Shown here one piece after another: positions 53,501 to 62,730 of a stretch of DNA of 64,000 nt. The stretch covers positions 1 through 64,000 of the forward strand of contig USQZ01000002.1 in assembly GCA_900556975.1 (NCBI GenBank), given 5' to 3'. The stretch is from an uncultured Clostridium sp. (lineage in GTDB: Bacteria > Bacillota > Clostridia > TANB77 > CAG-508). Under the pieces are notes generated by a model. That model saw nothing but the letters and a program-made list of their open reading frames with translations. It was not told the DNA's origin and did not search any database. Made by a program: the position numbers and the translations under genes. Every line of letters starts with the position of its first letter. The first letter of the stretch is position 1.

Positions 53501-55469
53501 ATGTTCCATTTGTTTCTTTGTTTATATTGTATGATGTTTGACTTCCTTTTAAAGAAATTCTAATTATTTGATTGTTTCCATCAATTAAGTTCTCTACGTT
53601 TGCTATTTCTAGTTCATTGTTTGCATAGAATAAATCTATATTTTTTATTCTTGCTTCTTTAATTGCTTGTGGTAGTCTGATTTCAAATACTGGATTTTCG
53701 TATAAGTCTGATGTGTCTTCGTTGTTGTTTAATCTTATTTTGAAATTAACTCCTTCATTTGCTGAAACACTAGAAAGTTCTGATTGTGATATTTCTAATG
53801 TTGCATTTGATGTAGTTGGATTTACACTAACTACTGTTTCTGCTTCGCCTAAATCATCAATTGCTCCTTCATTATATGTTATATATGCTTGTGATGCATT
53901 GATTAATTTAGCAAATGTTTTAATGTCATCTCTTGTGAAATCTATTTTCTTTATTGATTTTGTGCTTATAATTGAAATGTTCCCATCTGTTATTGGTCCT
54001 GATGTTATTATTTTTATTTTTGTAGTTCCATCTGGATAATCTACTATATAATTTCCTTCTTCGTTTGCATCTTGTTCAAATTTTATTTCTTTTATTAATT
54101 CATCGTTTCCATTATATATTTGAACATAACCTGATTCTCCTAATATATTAACTAAATTCTCTCTTGAAAATTCAGTTGATTTATAATTAGAAGCAGTTTC
54201 AATATTATATTCATACATATTTTGCTCATCTGTAAAATATTCTCTAGTGTCTACTATTTCTAAAGAGCTTATTAAATCTGATCTGCTGATGTTTAATATA
54301 TCTTTTTTAGTATATGTTATTTCGTATTTTTCGTTTTGGCTATCTGCCATTAAATAACCTTTGCTTATTGGTTCGTCTTTGTCTTCTTTCATATATTGAA
54401 CTATGTTTCCAATTGCTTGAGTTAAATCATATGCTATCTCAAACTTATTATTTTCTGTGTTTCCTGCATAATTATTTATTGTAAATTCTACATTTCCATT
54501 TACTGTTGTTATTTCTGCGTTTTCTCCTGTGTATGAGAATGTTATTGTATATTCATCTGAACCATATGAATTGAAGATTGCTCCATCTTTTTCATTGTTT
54601 CCTACATTAATATATAAAACATTTTCTTCTCTTCTATAGTTTGATTCTGTAAATTCAATCTTGCTATCTTCTCTTCCTTCTGTGTAGCTTAATTTGTTTG
54701 CTTCAACTTGTATATTTGAAATTTCTAATCCTTCAACTTGTGGTATATCTATTTTTAATTCTGAATTTTTTATTGGTAAATTGTTTGTTTGATCTTTACC
54801 TGATATTTTAGCACTAACTTGTAGTATTTTTCCTTTTACTCCGTCTCTTTCGTAGTTAATATTTTTTATCACGTTATATTCAAGATTTGTAGAAGTTTGT
54901 TCTTTCCATGAAAGATTTGCATTTAATGTCTTTTCTATTTTTTGCTCTTTTCCTTCGTTGTCAACAAAGATTCCTGAAAAAGTTACTTGATTTGATTTGC
55001 TTATGTATGTTGATGTCATACTATCTTTTCTTACAAATTCAATTGGTATTGATATTTTTTGTGATTCATTTTCATTTAATGCTTGGACTTTTATTTGATT
55101 ATCTTTAATTTTCACATCTGAATTTTCTTGGATTGTGAAATTTAGATTGTCGCCAAACTTTAATGTTCCACTTTTCAAATACCCTTTCTCATTAACTTTA
55201 ATTTCAAAATTCAACTTTAGATTTTTTTCACTAACATCACAATTAAGCGATTCTGCATTTTCTACAGTTTCACTTGAAAAATAGCTTTTTACTTCAACTG
55301 CGTTTTCATTGTTTTCTGCTGCAAAGCTAAAGTTATTTAAAATTGGCATTGCGTCTAGCAATGTTAATAGAAAAATAATCATTGTTGCAATTATTTTTTT
55401 GAAAATCATCTTTTTCTTTTGCATAGTAACTTTTTTCCCTTCTACTTTCTTGCTGTTTAGCATATTCAT
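50562..55469 (-). CDS. Giant surface protein (1635 aa) with repeated beta domains and one SdrD B-like domain
   Basis: N-terminal export signal with a long basic part (to about residue 50, ending NNFSFAAE). Most of the chain is a series of beta-sandwich modules like DUF11/adhesin repeats (for example SADEYEITIKNTSDVDAKNLMI-type patterns). One SdrD B-like domain (about 1318-1400: LTGVAYVDANHNNQQDSNE, GRYIFDNVENGKYYVKF). STPGN and GITTG precede a C-terminal helix (about 1605-1627) and tail FFEKRRYV. The start may be ATG 55469 or ATG 55424; the latter has AAGGG upstream though 14 bases away. First gene of the leftward surface operon. Confidence 0.78.
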   Translation of the reverse strand: MNMLNSKKVEGKKVTMQKKKMIFKKIIATMIIFLLTLLDAMPILNNFSFAAENNENAVEVKSYFSSETVENAESLNCDVSEKNLKLNFEIKVNEKGYLKSGTLKFGDNLNFTIQENSDVKIKDNQIKVQALNENESQKISIPIEFVRKDSMTSTYISKSNQVTFSGIFVDNEGKEQKIEKTLNANLSWKEQTSTNLEYNVIKNINYERDGVKGKILQVSAKISGKDQTNNLPIKNSELKIDIPQVEGLEISNIQVEANKLSYTEGREDSKIEFTESNYRREENVLYINVGNNEKDGAIFNSYGSDEYTITFSYTGENAEITTVNGNVEFTINNYAGNTENNKFEIAYDLTQAIGNIVQYMKEDKDEPISKGYLMADSQNEKYEITYTKKDILNISRSDLISSLEIVDTREYFTDEQNMYEYNIETASNYKSTEFSRENLVNILGESGYVQIYNGNDELIKEIKFEQDANEEGNYIVDYPDGTTKIKIITSGPITDGNISIISTKSIKKIDFTRDDIKTFAKLINASQAYITYNEGAIDDLGEAETVVSVNPTTSNATLEISQSELSSVSANEGVNFKIRLNNNEDTSDLYENPVFEIRLPQAIKEARIKNIDLFYANNELEIANVENLIDGNNQIIRISLKGSQTSYNINKETNGTLISFDVDLGVDEFAGNISEMIEMYYYNAIASKYNNESEWHMLLSSNDVSYGMNGYDGIQISYKAPEGLVTGQTSETKDETQENENTQNTENTSNKISSVKQGADTDLLEEGTEAKLATMDITVLNSTGKRYSNFRILGRLPFAGNKDITTGEDLGTTVDTILDTEITSSDEDLNYTVYYSENGEATEDLTDENNGWNTNYYKTGGVKSYLIVLDENHVLEPNDKLQFSYDYVIPADLKAGDAFYGTYATYYKEVDTSVEENSSPNKIGYETLKNASIEIGMKLNGEKIKEISDAEYEITIKNTSDVDAKNLMITIPNVNGLTASYMKQDSDFTVEKQDTGFVIRKDNLQANSEEKITIGYNTFKIEEGLTELTISGKVSASNIAEQSFESEAVPVEKTNIAITETGVNDEKWIGREKDCIFNMKNTSREKLNNVVFTKQFSNKITVTNLSVDENKNVDFTYDKNTGVLRAKIESMDPSEAIFLRYTISLDNDDSLTGSSYNIKSKTSITSDDSSKNVEYENDVKFYMYDIQITPINKENSVFVSENNDVTYAYEVKNNCEFDVDTLTLNVETSSNFEVKSLTFIKGDSTEVFGNMDLEDSKWLILKPGETAKLVFTGKIIPGISNSITATAKGRLYGKIFTAESVSSIVEDAIESQNYKLTGVAYVDANHNNQQDSNERVLSGIIVNLCNSETNEIVGSKITDISGRYIFDNVENGKYYVKFNYDEEQYELSSEDSEELTQNKASVMNIDGKNVTDNVSIEDKSVANVDLGLTDDNIFDLKLDTTVEKMTIQNSAENNEFVSENSKLSKIDIDPDLVNSSKVLIEYKVTVENQGTISGKATKLVDYMPSDLEFDSSLNPDWYLGADGNLYTTVLKDEVINPGETKEIKLILIKNMTEKNTGLIHNSIEIADAENDKGIADIDSTPGNKLAEDDLSYADSIVGITTGLRIGTLPIVLVSLVVLIPLAFLVWRFFEKRRYV

Positions 55470-55692
55470 TATTTATATTAATAGTTTTTATTTTTATGTC
55501 AATATAAGTTTTTTTCCATTTTTATTATCTTAATTTACTATGTTTTTACGGATATACAAGAAAAAAAGCAATTTTAAATTCTTATTAAGTTTTGTTTACA
55601 TTTTAAAAACTAATTATTTTTTTCACAATTCTTAGTTGTGTTTCATAATATATATAAAAACGTTGCATATATTGAAACTAGGAGGGTTTCGT

Positions 55693-55830
55693 ATGAATAA
55701 TTTAGATATGAATGCTATAATGAAAATGCTTTCAAAAATGGATAAAAAAGACTTGGAAGTTGGGCTTGCCAAGGCTCAGGAGATTTTAAAACAAAAGGGC
55801 GTTGAAAATAATAACAATTCTAAGAAATAG
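55693..55830 (+). CDS. Small protein of unknown function (45 aa)
   Basis: ATG 55693 behind a perfect AGGAGGG at 55680-55686. The 45 residues begin MNNLDMNAIMKMLSKMDKKDLE, then form a helix GLAKAQEILKQKG and a polar Asn/Ser/Lys tail. No family recognised. It starts a group of three small plus-strand genes facing away from the surface operon. Confidence 0.55.
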   Translation: MNNLDMNAIMKMLSKMDKKDLEVGLAKAQEILKQKGVENNNNSKK

Positions 55831-55942
55831 TTTTAGAAAATTATTGTTGCTTGCTCATGTCTTTTGCTATCTGTATTATGATTGGATTATTTTATTTTTA
55901 TCATAAGTAATCCTTATAAAATTTTTAAAAGGAGGTATTTTC

Positions 55943-56290
55943 ATGGATCCAGATTTATTAAAGCAATTGTCTGATATGCTTTCCGAAAAAGATATTGATT
56001 TGAATCAAATTTTGGAGAATTTTCAGTCTACGTCATCTGATGAAAATACCGCCAATTCACAAAATGATTCTAATCAGTTTGATCCAGAGATGCTACTTAA
56101 AATGCAAAAGCTTTTAAGTTTACTAAATAAAAATAAAGATTCTAAAGATGAAGTTCTATTAAAGGCTCTGAAGCCTTATATGAGGGATTCTAGAAAGGAA
56201 AAAATTGATCAGTATATAAAGCTATTACATATTTTAAACTTATTCGAGAAATTTCAAGAAATGGGAGGGAATTTAAGTGATTTTTTATAA
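55943..56290 (+). CDS. Small helical protein of unknown function
   Basis: 115 aa, ATG 55943 behind AAGGAGG. N-terminal acidic helix (MDPDLLKQLSDMLSEKDIDLNQIL), polar linker, then a repeat-like element (FDPEMLLKMQKLLSLLNKNKDSKDEVLLKALKPYMRDSRKEKIDQYIKLLHI in order). The two DP-LLK-M/L segments suggest an internal duplication of a helical unit also echoed in the 45-aa protein before it. Ends 14 bases inside the next gene. Confidence 0.6.
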   Translation: MDPDLLKQLSDMLSEKDIDLNQILENFQSTSSDENTANSQNDSNQFDPEMLLKMQKLLSLLNKNKDSKDEVLLKALKPYMRDSRKEKIDQYIKLLHILNLFEKFQEMGGNLSDFL

Positions 56291-56666
56291 TCCATTTTTT
56301 TCAGGATTCCCTCCTTTTCCATTCGAAAAATCCACAAAGTCTTCACGAAAAGTGGATAACACCTTTAAAAAATCTAGTTTTTATTTACAAAGACAAAATA
56401 ATGAAGTTCAAAATAACGTTGATATACCAGCAGAAAGTTCAAATTACATAGTTACTTCTAAAAATTTTTCTGAAACTTCTAAACGTCAATCGGACAATAA
56501 AAAAAGTAATCCTAAATCTTCCTTTTCTCTTGGAAAATTTAATGATTACTTACAAGAAACCGATAGCCTTATTCTTTTAGCTTTATTATATTTTTTATAT
56601 ACTCAAAAATCATCTAGTGGTCCTTTAATGATTTGTTTGCTATTACTTTTACTTGATGATGATTAA
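56277..56666 (+). CDS. Small protein with C-terminal hydrophobic segment
   Basis: 129 aa from GTG 56277, preceded by GGGAGG and overlapping the previous gene by 14 bases. Aromatic, proline-rich start (FYNPFFSGFPPFPF), a long Ser/Asn/Lys-rich middle, and a C-terminal pair of short hydrophobic stretches ending LLLLLLDDD. Not recognised. The overlap shows it is translated with the helical protein before it. Stops 4 bases beyond the end of the convergent minC. Confidence 0.55.
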   Translation: MIFYNPFFSGFPPFPFEKSTKSSRKVDNTFKKSSFYLQRQNNEVQNNVDIPAESSNYIVTSKNFSETSKRQSDNKKSNPKSSFSLGKFNDYLQETDSLILLALLYFLYTQKSSSGPLMICLLLLLLDDD

Positions 56667-57280
56667 CCTATTTCTATATTTTCACCGTCTAAATATATGA
56701 ATGGTAGTTTATAATCATTTTCAGGTATTTCTTTTAGTATATTTGAAATTCTAACTTGTGTAGGTTCAATGGAATTTGCAGATATTATTGCTTTTTTATT
56801 TCCATTTGCTCCTGCATGAGCTAGTCCTCTGATTTTTCCTGTTACTATAATGTTTTCTCCTGCTATTACTTCTGCTCCATAGTTTAGATCTCCTAGTATA
56901 GCAATGCTTCCAGAGAATTCTTCACGTTGACCTGAACGTAAATTTCCTCTTATAAATTTAGTTTCTGATGTTTCAACCGAACTTTCAAATGTTCTTTTTA
57001 TTGCGTGTAATCCTAGAACTTCGCTAGTATCTCCAAATGTTATTTTTGTATCAATATCGTCTTTTAAAATCATTTTTATTGCTGTTTGTTCGTTCTCTTT
57101 TAATGCTTTGCCAATTATGTGTATAGGTTTAATATCTTTTTCATAGTATTTTTTTATACGAGGTAATTTTGCTCTAAATTCTTCTAATACCTCATCAAAA
57201 TCTGTTGCTGCATTTACCATAATTTTAATTTCTTCTTTTGTACTTGAAACTCTTAAACAACTTCTCATAATTTTACTCAT
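56663..57280 (-). CDS. minC: Septum site-determining protein MinC
   Basis: Inhibitor of FtsZ ring assembly. 205 aa: an N-terminal domain (about 1-90) and the C-terminal right-handed beta-helix with the MinC pattern NLRSGQREEFSGSIAILGDLNYGAEVIAGENIIVTGKIRGLAHAGANG in order. Ends with the conserved PFIYLDGENIEI. MinD, which recruits MinC to the membrane and usually follows in the same operon, is not present here; the operon stops at minC and meets convergent genes. Follows mrdA as in the common mre-min order. Confidence 0.9.
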   Translation of the reverse strand: MSKIMRSCLRVSSTKEEIKIMVNAATDFDEVLEEFRAKLPRIKKYYEKDIKPIHIIGKALKENEQTAIKMILKDDIDTKITFGDTSEVLGLHAIKRTFESSVETSETKFIRGNLRSGQREEFSGSIAILGDLNYGAEVIAGENIIVTGKIRGLAHAGANGNKKAIISANSIEPTQVRISNILKEIPENDYKLPFIYLDGENIEIG

Positions 57281-57364
57281 TCCTTTTAAAACATTAATTT
57301 TTAATAACTTTTTCGAAATAATTATATCATCATTTTTGTCTTTTGTGTTGTTTTTATTTATATT

Positions 57365-57390
57365 CTAGGAAAGTTTTTAAACTTTCCTAG
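57365..57390. terminator. Hairpin after mrdA
   Basis: Perfect 12-bp stem ctaggaaagttt (57365-57376) with aaactttcctag (57379-57390), 2-base loop, between mrdA and minC. Little T-run on either side, so it may only lower read-through into minC. Confidence 0.55.
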
Positions 57391-57398
57391 GTGATTTA

Positions 57399-59505
57399 CT
57401 ATCTAATAAATTCTGTTTCAGCACTTGCGCTTACGTCTTCATTTACTTGTTGTACGTTCATTCCAAAGTATTCACTGATTATATCTCTTACAACTTCTGC
57501 AACATAATATCCGTGTCCACCGTTTTCAACCATACCTACTACTGCAATTTCTGGATCATCAAATGGGGCAAATCCAACGAACCATGCATTTATAATGTCA
57601 TTTCCATCTGCATCTTTTCCAGCTTCTGTTGAGCCTGTTTTACCTCCAACTGCAATGCTAAAACCTTGGAAGATTGATGCTGCTGTACCAGTATCATCTG
57701 TAACACCTCTCATTCCTTCTAGTACTGCATTCATATTTTCATCACTTATTTGTAAGCTATCTGTATCTTTTGCTGTAATACCCAGCTTTTCATTTACGTA
57801 TTCTTGAATTTCTGCTGCTGATACTTGTTTTCCGTCTGATGTAACTATATTTTTTATTACTGTTGGATTTACTACTTTTCCTCTGTTTGCAACCATTGCA
57901 ATGTATTTTGCTACTTGCATTGGTGTAAAGTCATTGTAACTTTGTCCAATTGCTGCAGAAAGTAATGTACTTTCTGGTGCTGTATCGTGTTTTGCCTCTG
58001 ATGTTTGAGGTGATGCTAATGTTCCACTTGCTTCATATGGTAACTCTATTCCCGTTTTTCTACCTAGTCCAAAATAGTTAGCATATGCTGATAATTTGTC
58101 TAGTCCTAATCTCCATCCTGTTTCGTAAAAATAATAGTTACATGATTTTTCCAATGCTTGTATTACATTTATATTTCCATGTCCTGTATGATATGAATCA
58201 TATATCCAGCAATGGGGTTTATTTCCTCGTGGATAAATTCCTGTATCATTTATTCTTTCTCTTGTCGTTATTTTTCCTTCTTGCAATCCTGCAATCGCAG
58301 TTACCATCTTGAATATAGATCCTGGAGCATATGTTCCTTGTATTGCTCTATTCATAAGTGCTGAATTTGCATTGTATTCATTATATTTTGCTTGGCTAAT
58401 TCCGTTTAAAAATTGTGATGGTTCATAATCTGGATAACTTACCATTGCTAGTACTTCACCTGTTTTTACATTCATAACTACAGCTGAACCACCTTGCGCA
58501 TTATATGTTTTTCCAAATCCACCTGATTTAATTTTTTCTATATTGTTTTTTAGTGCATTTTCTGTTACGCTTTGTAAGTTTGCATCAATTGTTAATACAA
58601 CATTCGCTCCACCTACAGCTTCTTTTGTAACGTACTCTCCTGTGGATGTTCCGTCAACGGTCATATCAATTTGCTTTGTTCCATTTTCACCTTTTAGGTA
58701 ATCTTCAAATAATCTTTCAATTCCTGTTTTACCTATGTAATCATCTTTTTGATATCTATCAGATTTTTCAGCGTATTCGTCTTCTCCAATTCTTCCAATA
58801 TAGCCAATTACGTGTGATGCCAAGCTTCCTTGCGTGTATACTCTATTTGCTTTTGTTTCTACTGAAACTCCTGGCAATTCTTGACCTTGTTCATCAATTT
58901 CTAGAATGCTTGCTCTTGATACATTAGAAGCTATTTGCAATGCACTTGTTGAAGAATATCCTTCGCTTTCAATTGTATATCTTAATCCAATTATTTTTCT
59001 TGCTTTTATTAAATCAGCTTCTGTTACTTTGTATTTATCTTTCATTACATAAAAAGCTTCTTCTGGGCTTGCTTGTGCTGATATTTTATATTTATCACGC
59101 CAGTTATTTAGTTCTTCTTCTGAATCAAAATTATATTGAAATGGCTCAACTGATATTGGAAATTCATCAATATACTTGTCCCCATTTTTTTCGAATATAT
59201 CAGCTAATTTAAGCATTGCATTATTAATTTCTTCGTCTGTTGCTTTTGTTTTGAAAAGTTGTACGTTAAATCCCATTTGTGTGTCTGCCAAAATTGTTCC
59301 TGTTCTATCTAGAATTTTTCCTCTGGCTGCTTGTATTACCGCTTCTTTTGATAGTTTTGTATTTGAGGTTTCACGATATTCTTTTCCATGTATAATTTGC
59401 AGATTAAATAACTGAACAAGCAAAACTATTCCGAACTATGTAAATAAATGTATTTAATAAATTAAATCTAAAATTCGTTTTTTCTGTTTCTGTTTTATTA
59501 AACAA
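57399..59505 (-). CDS. mrdA: Penicillin-binding protein 2 (MrdA/PBP2), apparent frameshift in the membrane anchor
   Basis: Class B transpeptidase of the elongation machine, partner of MreBCD. The main frame from 59423 (674 aa) holds the PBP dimerisation domain (KILDRTGTILADTQ) and transpeptidase motifs S-x-x-K in PGSIFKMV, SCN in EKSCNYYF and KTG in VGGKTGSTEAG. It opens mid-anchor at a TTG without ribosome site, and a stop (59436-59438) lies just upstream. A TTG at 59505 with AGAAGGT upstream encodes a cytoplasmic tail and LLNTFIYI in another frame; a one-base deletion near 59437 joins this to FGIVLLVQLFNLQ and rebuilds the anchor. Hence annotated from 59505 with a probable indel. Confidence 0.87.
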
Positions 59506-59519
59506 ATTCTACCTTCTTT

Positions 59520-60053
59520 CTAAAAATATCTTGTTAATATATTTTTTTCTTTGAATTGTCTTTCTAATAATGCTCCTAATTTTATAAAAGCATTATAGAA
59601 AATAATTGTTAATATTGTGTTGTATATTACTTCTACTAATAATATTTTTGAAAATGCTTCAATTTCAATTGGTATCTCAAGGATTAAAGCATTTAAAAAG
59701 TAATTTGTTACTTCAAAAACTAGTGTCATTCCTATTACCATAATTAATATTGTAAATTTATTGTCTTTTGAAAAGTTTTTATCAAAATAATTTGCTATTA
59801 TTGATATTAAACAAAATAATATTGCTGTTGCTCCTAGTGTTTTGCCTATTACTAAATCTAATGTTATTCCTGTTAATAATGCCATAATTAAGGAAAATTT
59901 ATTATCTGTGAATAGTCCTAAAAATAATATGTATATTACAAATATATTTGGACTTATTCCTGCAATTGTAAACCATCCGAAAAAGTTAGCTTGTATGAAA
60001 TATAGTATTATAAAAATAAAATATGTAATAACTCCTATAACAAATTTTTTCAT
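59520..60053 (-). CDS. mreD: Rod shape-determining protein MreD
   Basis: 177 aa, five or six hydrophobic segments and almost no soluble part, the MreD pattern (FIILYFIQANFFGWFTIAGISPNIFVIYILFLGLF in order, then KFSLIMALLTGITLDLVIGKTLGA). Identified mainly by position between mreC and mrdA plus the conserved GxxxDLxxGxxLG-type segment. Part of the wall-elongation complex. The ribosome site of mrdA overlaps its stop. Confidence 0.88.
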   Translation of the reverse strand: MKKFVIGVITYFIFIILYFIQANFFGWFTIAGISPNIFVIYILFLGLFTDNKFSLIMALLTGITLDLVIGKTLGATAILFCLISIIANYFDKNFSKDNKFTILIMVIGMTLVFEVTNYFLNALILEIPIEIEAFSKILLVEVIYNTILTIIFYNAFIKLGALLERQFKEKNILTRYF

Positions 60054-60073
60054 TTTAATCCTTTCTATTGGCT

Positions 60074-60889
60074 CTATTGCTTTATTACAAGAACCGTGTA
60101 TAATTTTGAAAAGTCAACTGCTGTTTCAACAATTGCATATCTGTCTGTTATATTTTTTGTATTTACTACTTGTTTGATTGTTCCTATTGTAATTCCTTTT
60201 GGATAAATACCACCAATACCTGAAGTTACTACACTATCTCCTACTAGTAATTCTGATGATGTGTCAATGTATGATGCGTTCAAACATTTGTTATTTTCTA
60301 CAGATCCTCTACATATAATACTTTCTGATGATGTGCTAATCATTGCACTAACTGAGCTCGCACTGTCTACAATTACTTGAACTTTAGCTGTGTTATCTGT
60401 TACTGATATAACGTGTCCCACTAATCCTTTGTCTGCTATTACTGTCATATTTTTTTCAATTCCTTGTTTTGAGCCTGCATTTATGACAATGTTACTGCTG
60501 TAGTTACTTACATCTCTATCTATTACATATGCTGGAATTGTTTCATATTCCTGATATTTTTCTGAAAGGTTTGCATATTCTTGCAATTTTGAATTTTCTG
60601 CTTTTAATACTTCAAGTTCTCTTACTTGTGTTTCAAGTTCTTGATTTTTGGATTTTAATTCTTCATTTTCTTTTTTTAATGTATCTAAGTTTGTAAAAAA
60701 TTCTGTATCACCTTTTACTTTATGTCCTAGCATTGTAAATGCGTTTTGAACAGGCATAATTATTGAAGTTACAAAGCTTTCTGCATATGATAAATTATCT
60801 CTATTTAAATTTGTTAAAATTACTAATAATATTAATATTATTACTGCAATTACTGTTCCTATTGCTCCAGAACGTTTATTTTTATACAT
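60074..60889 (-). CDS. mreC: Rod shape-determining protein MreC
   Basis: 271 aa. Short cytoplasmic tail, one membrane helix (about residues 10-28), a coiled coil (about 63-108: LKKENEELKSKNQELETQVRELEVLKAEN in order) and the two-barrel MreC domain (YETIPAYVIDRDVSNYSSNIVINAGSKQGI in order, LVGHVISVTDNTAKVQVIVD, GDSVVTSGIGGIYPKGITIG). Extracellular scaffold that links MreB and PBP2. Three bases downstream of mreB. Confidence 0.93.
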   Translation of the reverse strand: MYKNKRSGAIGTVIAVIILILLVILTNLNRDNLSYAESFVTSIIMPVQNAFTMLGHKVKGDTEFFTNLDTLKKENEELKSKNQELETQVRELEVLKAENSKLQEYANLSEKYQEYETIPAYVIDRDVSNYSSNIVINAGSKQGIEKNMTVIADKGLVGHVISVTDNTAKVQVIVDSASSVSAMISTSSESIICRGSVENNKCLNASYIDTSSELLVGDSVVTSGIGGIYPKGITIGTIKQVVNTKNITDRYAIVETAVDFSKLYTVLVIKQ

Positions 60890-60892
60890 ATA

Positions 60893-61915
60893 CTAAACTC
60901 TCCTTTTAGTTTTTAATTCTCTCATTTTGCTGTCGTCATTTAAAATTTTATTTATACCAAGAGCAACACATTCCATTGGTTTTTCTGCAATTGTTGCATT
61001 TACTCTAACTCTCTCTTTTATTACTTCATCTATTTTGTCTATACATGCTCCACCACCTGTTATTGTTAGCCCCTTTTTATATATGTCATTTATCAATTCT
61101 GGTGGAGTTCTGTCTAATGTTTCTCTAATTGCTTCTATTATCTTTTCAAGTGACACTTTAATTGCATCATGAATCTGAAAAGCATTTACTCTTATTTTTT
61201 TAGGGAATCCTGTGACTAAATCTCTTCCTTTTACTTCTTTTATCTGATTTACTATCGGCTTAACAGAGGCTAGTTCAATTTTTAGTTTTTCTGCTGCATT
61301 TTTTCCAATTTCGACATTCATATTTTTCTTTATATATTCTATTATGTTTTCATCTAAATCGTCTCCAGCAATTCTTACATAGTTGCATGAAACTATTCTT
61401 CCTAATGCTATAACTGCTATTTCTGTTGTTCCACTACCAATGTCTACTATCATTGAAGCTTCTGGACTTGATACATCTAAACCGTCTCCTATCGCTGCTG
61501 CTAATGTTTCTTCTACGAAATAAATTTCTTTTGCTCCTGTTGCTAATACTAATTTTAAAACTGCTCTTTTTTCTACTTCTGTCATTCCAATGTGTAAATT
61601 TATAAGTACTCTTGGACTTCCTATATTTTCTTCTCTTTGAAGTTCTTCTATTATTTCTTTTACAATCATTTCTGTTGCATTTAAGTTTGCAATTCCACCA
61701 TGTTTAAGTGGTCTTAGTGCTTCTATTTTTTCTGGCGTTTTGCCTATCATTTGTTTTGCTTCATTTCCAACTGCTACTATATCATTAGTCTTTTTTTCTA
61801 TTGCTATTATTGCTGGTTCATTTTTTATAATCCCTTTGTCTTTTAAGACTACTAATATAGATGATGTTCCTAAATCAATTCCAACATCCTTACCATGAAA
61901 TTTAAAAAAGTTCAT
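60893..61915 (-). CDS. mreB: Rod shape-determining protein MreB/Mbl
   Basis: Bacterial actin that guides lateral wall synthesis. 340 aa. Actin-fold motifs: phosphate 1 GIDLGTSSILVVLKDKG (residues 12-28), connect 1 around SMIVDIGSGTTEIAVIALG (phosphate 2) and the adenosine site GLTITGGGACIDKI. The family is clear; whether it is the MreB, Mbl or MreBH paralogue is decided only by its place at the head of mreCD, which favours MreB. Preceded by radC, a common order. Confidence 0.94.
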   Translation of the reverse strand: MNFFKFHGKDVGIDLGTSSILVVLKDKGIIKNEPAIIAIEKKTNDIVAVGNEAKQMIGKTPEKIEALRPLKHGGIANLNATEMIVKEIIEELQREENIGSPRVLINLHIGMTEVEKRAVLKLVLATGAKEIYFVEETLAAAIGDGLDVSSPEASMIVDIGSGTTEIAVIALGRIVSCNYVRIAGDDLDENIIEYIKKNMNVEIGKNAAEKLKIELASVKPIVNQIKEVKGRDLVTGFPKKIRVNAFQIHDAIKVSLEKIIEAIRETLDRTPPELINDIYKKGLTITGGGACIDKIDEVIKERVRVNATIAEKPMECVALGINKILNDDSKMRELKTKRRV

Positions 61916-61998
61916 ATTTTCAACAATCCTTCCAAATGTCCTAAATTTACATGTTTAAACTTTTAAATAAGTCATGCATAATTTATTATTTGACGCAT

Positions 61999-62679
61999 TT
62001 ATACAAATGCACTTCTATATTCTCCATCCCCAATTACTATGTGGTCTAAAAGTTTTATTCCAAACATTTCAGCACATAATTTTATTCTTTTTGTTACTTC
62101 AAAATCTTCTTTGCTAGGGGTTGCATTTCCACTTGGATGATTGTGCAATAAAATAATTTTATTTGCTCCCATTTTGATTGGTTCTGCTAAAATATCTTTT
62201 GGTTCAACTATTGCTGAATTTGTCCCCCCTAAAGAAACATCTTGTATTCTTAAAATTTTATTTTTTGTGTTTAAAATAATAATTTTCACTATTTCTCTTT
62301 TCTCAAATCGTAATTCTTCCATAAAAAGCTTAGCGACATCATCTGTTGATTTTACGAATATCTCGTTTTCAACTGGTCTTGTTAAGCGCTTTGCAATTTC
62401 AAATGCTGCTTTCAATCTTATTGCTTTTACTCTACCTATACCTTTTATTTTCTTTAGTTCTTCTAACGAAAGATTTTGCAATGCTCTTAATTTATTTTCT
62501 GTGCAACCATTTGCAAGTGAAATAACTCTTTGAGCTAATTGAATCGATGTTTCTTCTTTTGTTCCGCTTTCTATTATGATTGCCAATAATTCTGAATTTG
62601 ATAATGTTTTTTCGCCATACATTTCTAATTTTTCATATGGTCTTTCAGACATTGGTAATTCTCGTATTCTTTTTGTCAA
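61999..62679 (-). CDS. radC: RadC/YsxA family JAB-domain protein
   Basis: 226 aa. N-terminal helix-hairpin-helix (LKKIKGIGRVKAIRLKAAFEI) and a C-terminal JAMM/MPN-like domain with HNHPSGNATPSKEDFEVT, giving the metal ligands HxH...D. Historically named for DNA repair, with no firm enzymatic role. Placed just upstream of mreB as in many Firmicutes. Confidence 0.93.
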   Translation of the reverse strand: MTKRIRELPMSERPYEKLEMYGEKTLSNSELLAIIIESGTKEETSIQLAQRVISLANGCTENKLRALQNLSLEELKKIKGIGRVKAIRLKAAFEIAKRLTRPVENEIFVKSTDDVAKLFMEELRFEKREIVKIIILNTKNKILRIQDVSLGGTNSAIVEPKDILAEPIKMGANKIILLHNHPSGNATPSKEDFEVTKRIKLCAEMFGIKLLDHIVIGDGEYRSAFV

Positions 62680-62730
62680 TTAAAGTATCCTTTCTGTAGC
62701 CCCCAAGCATCTTTTTTTAGATACTTTCCA

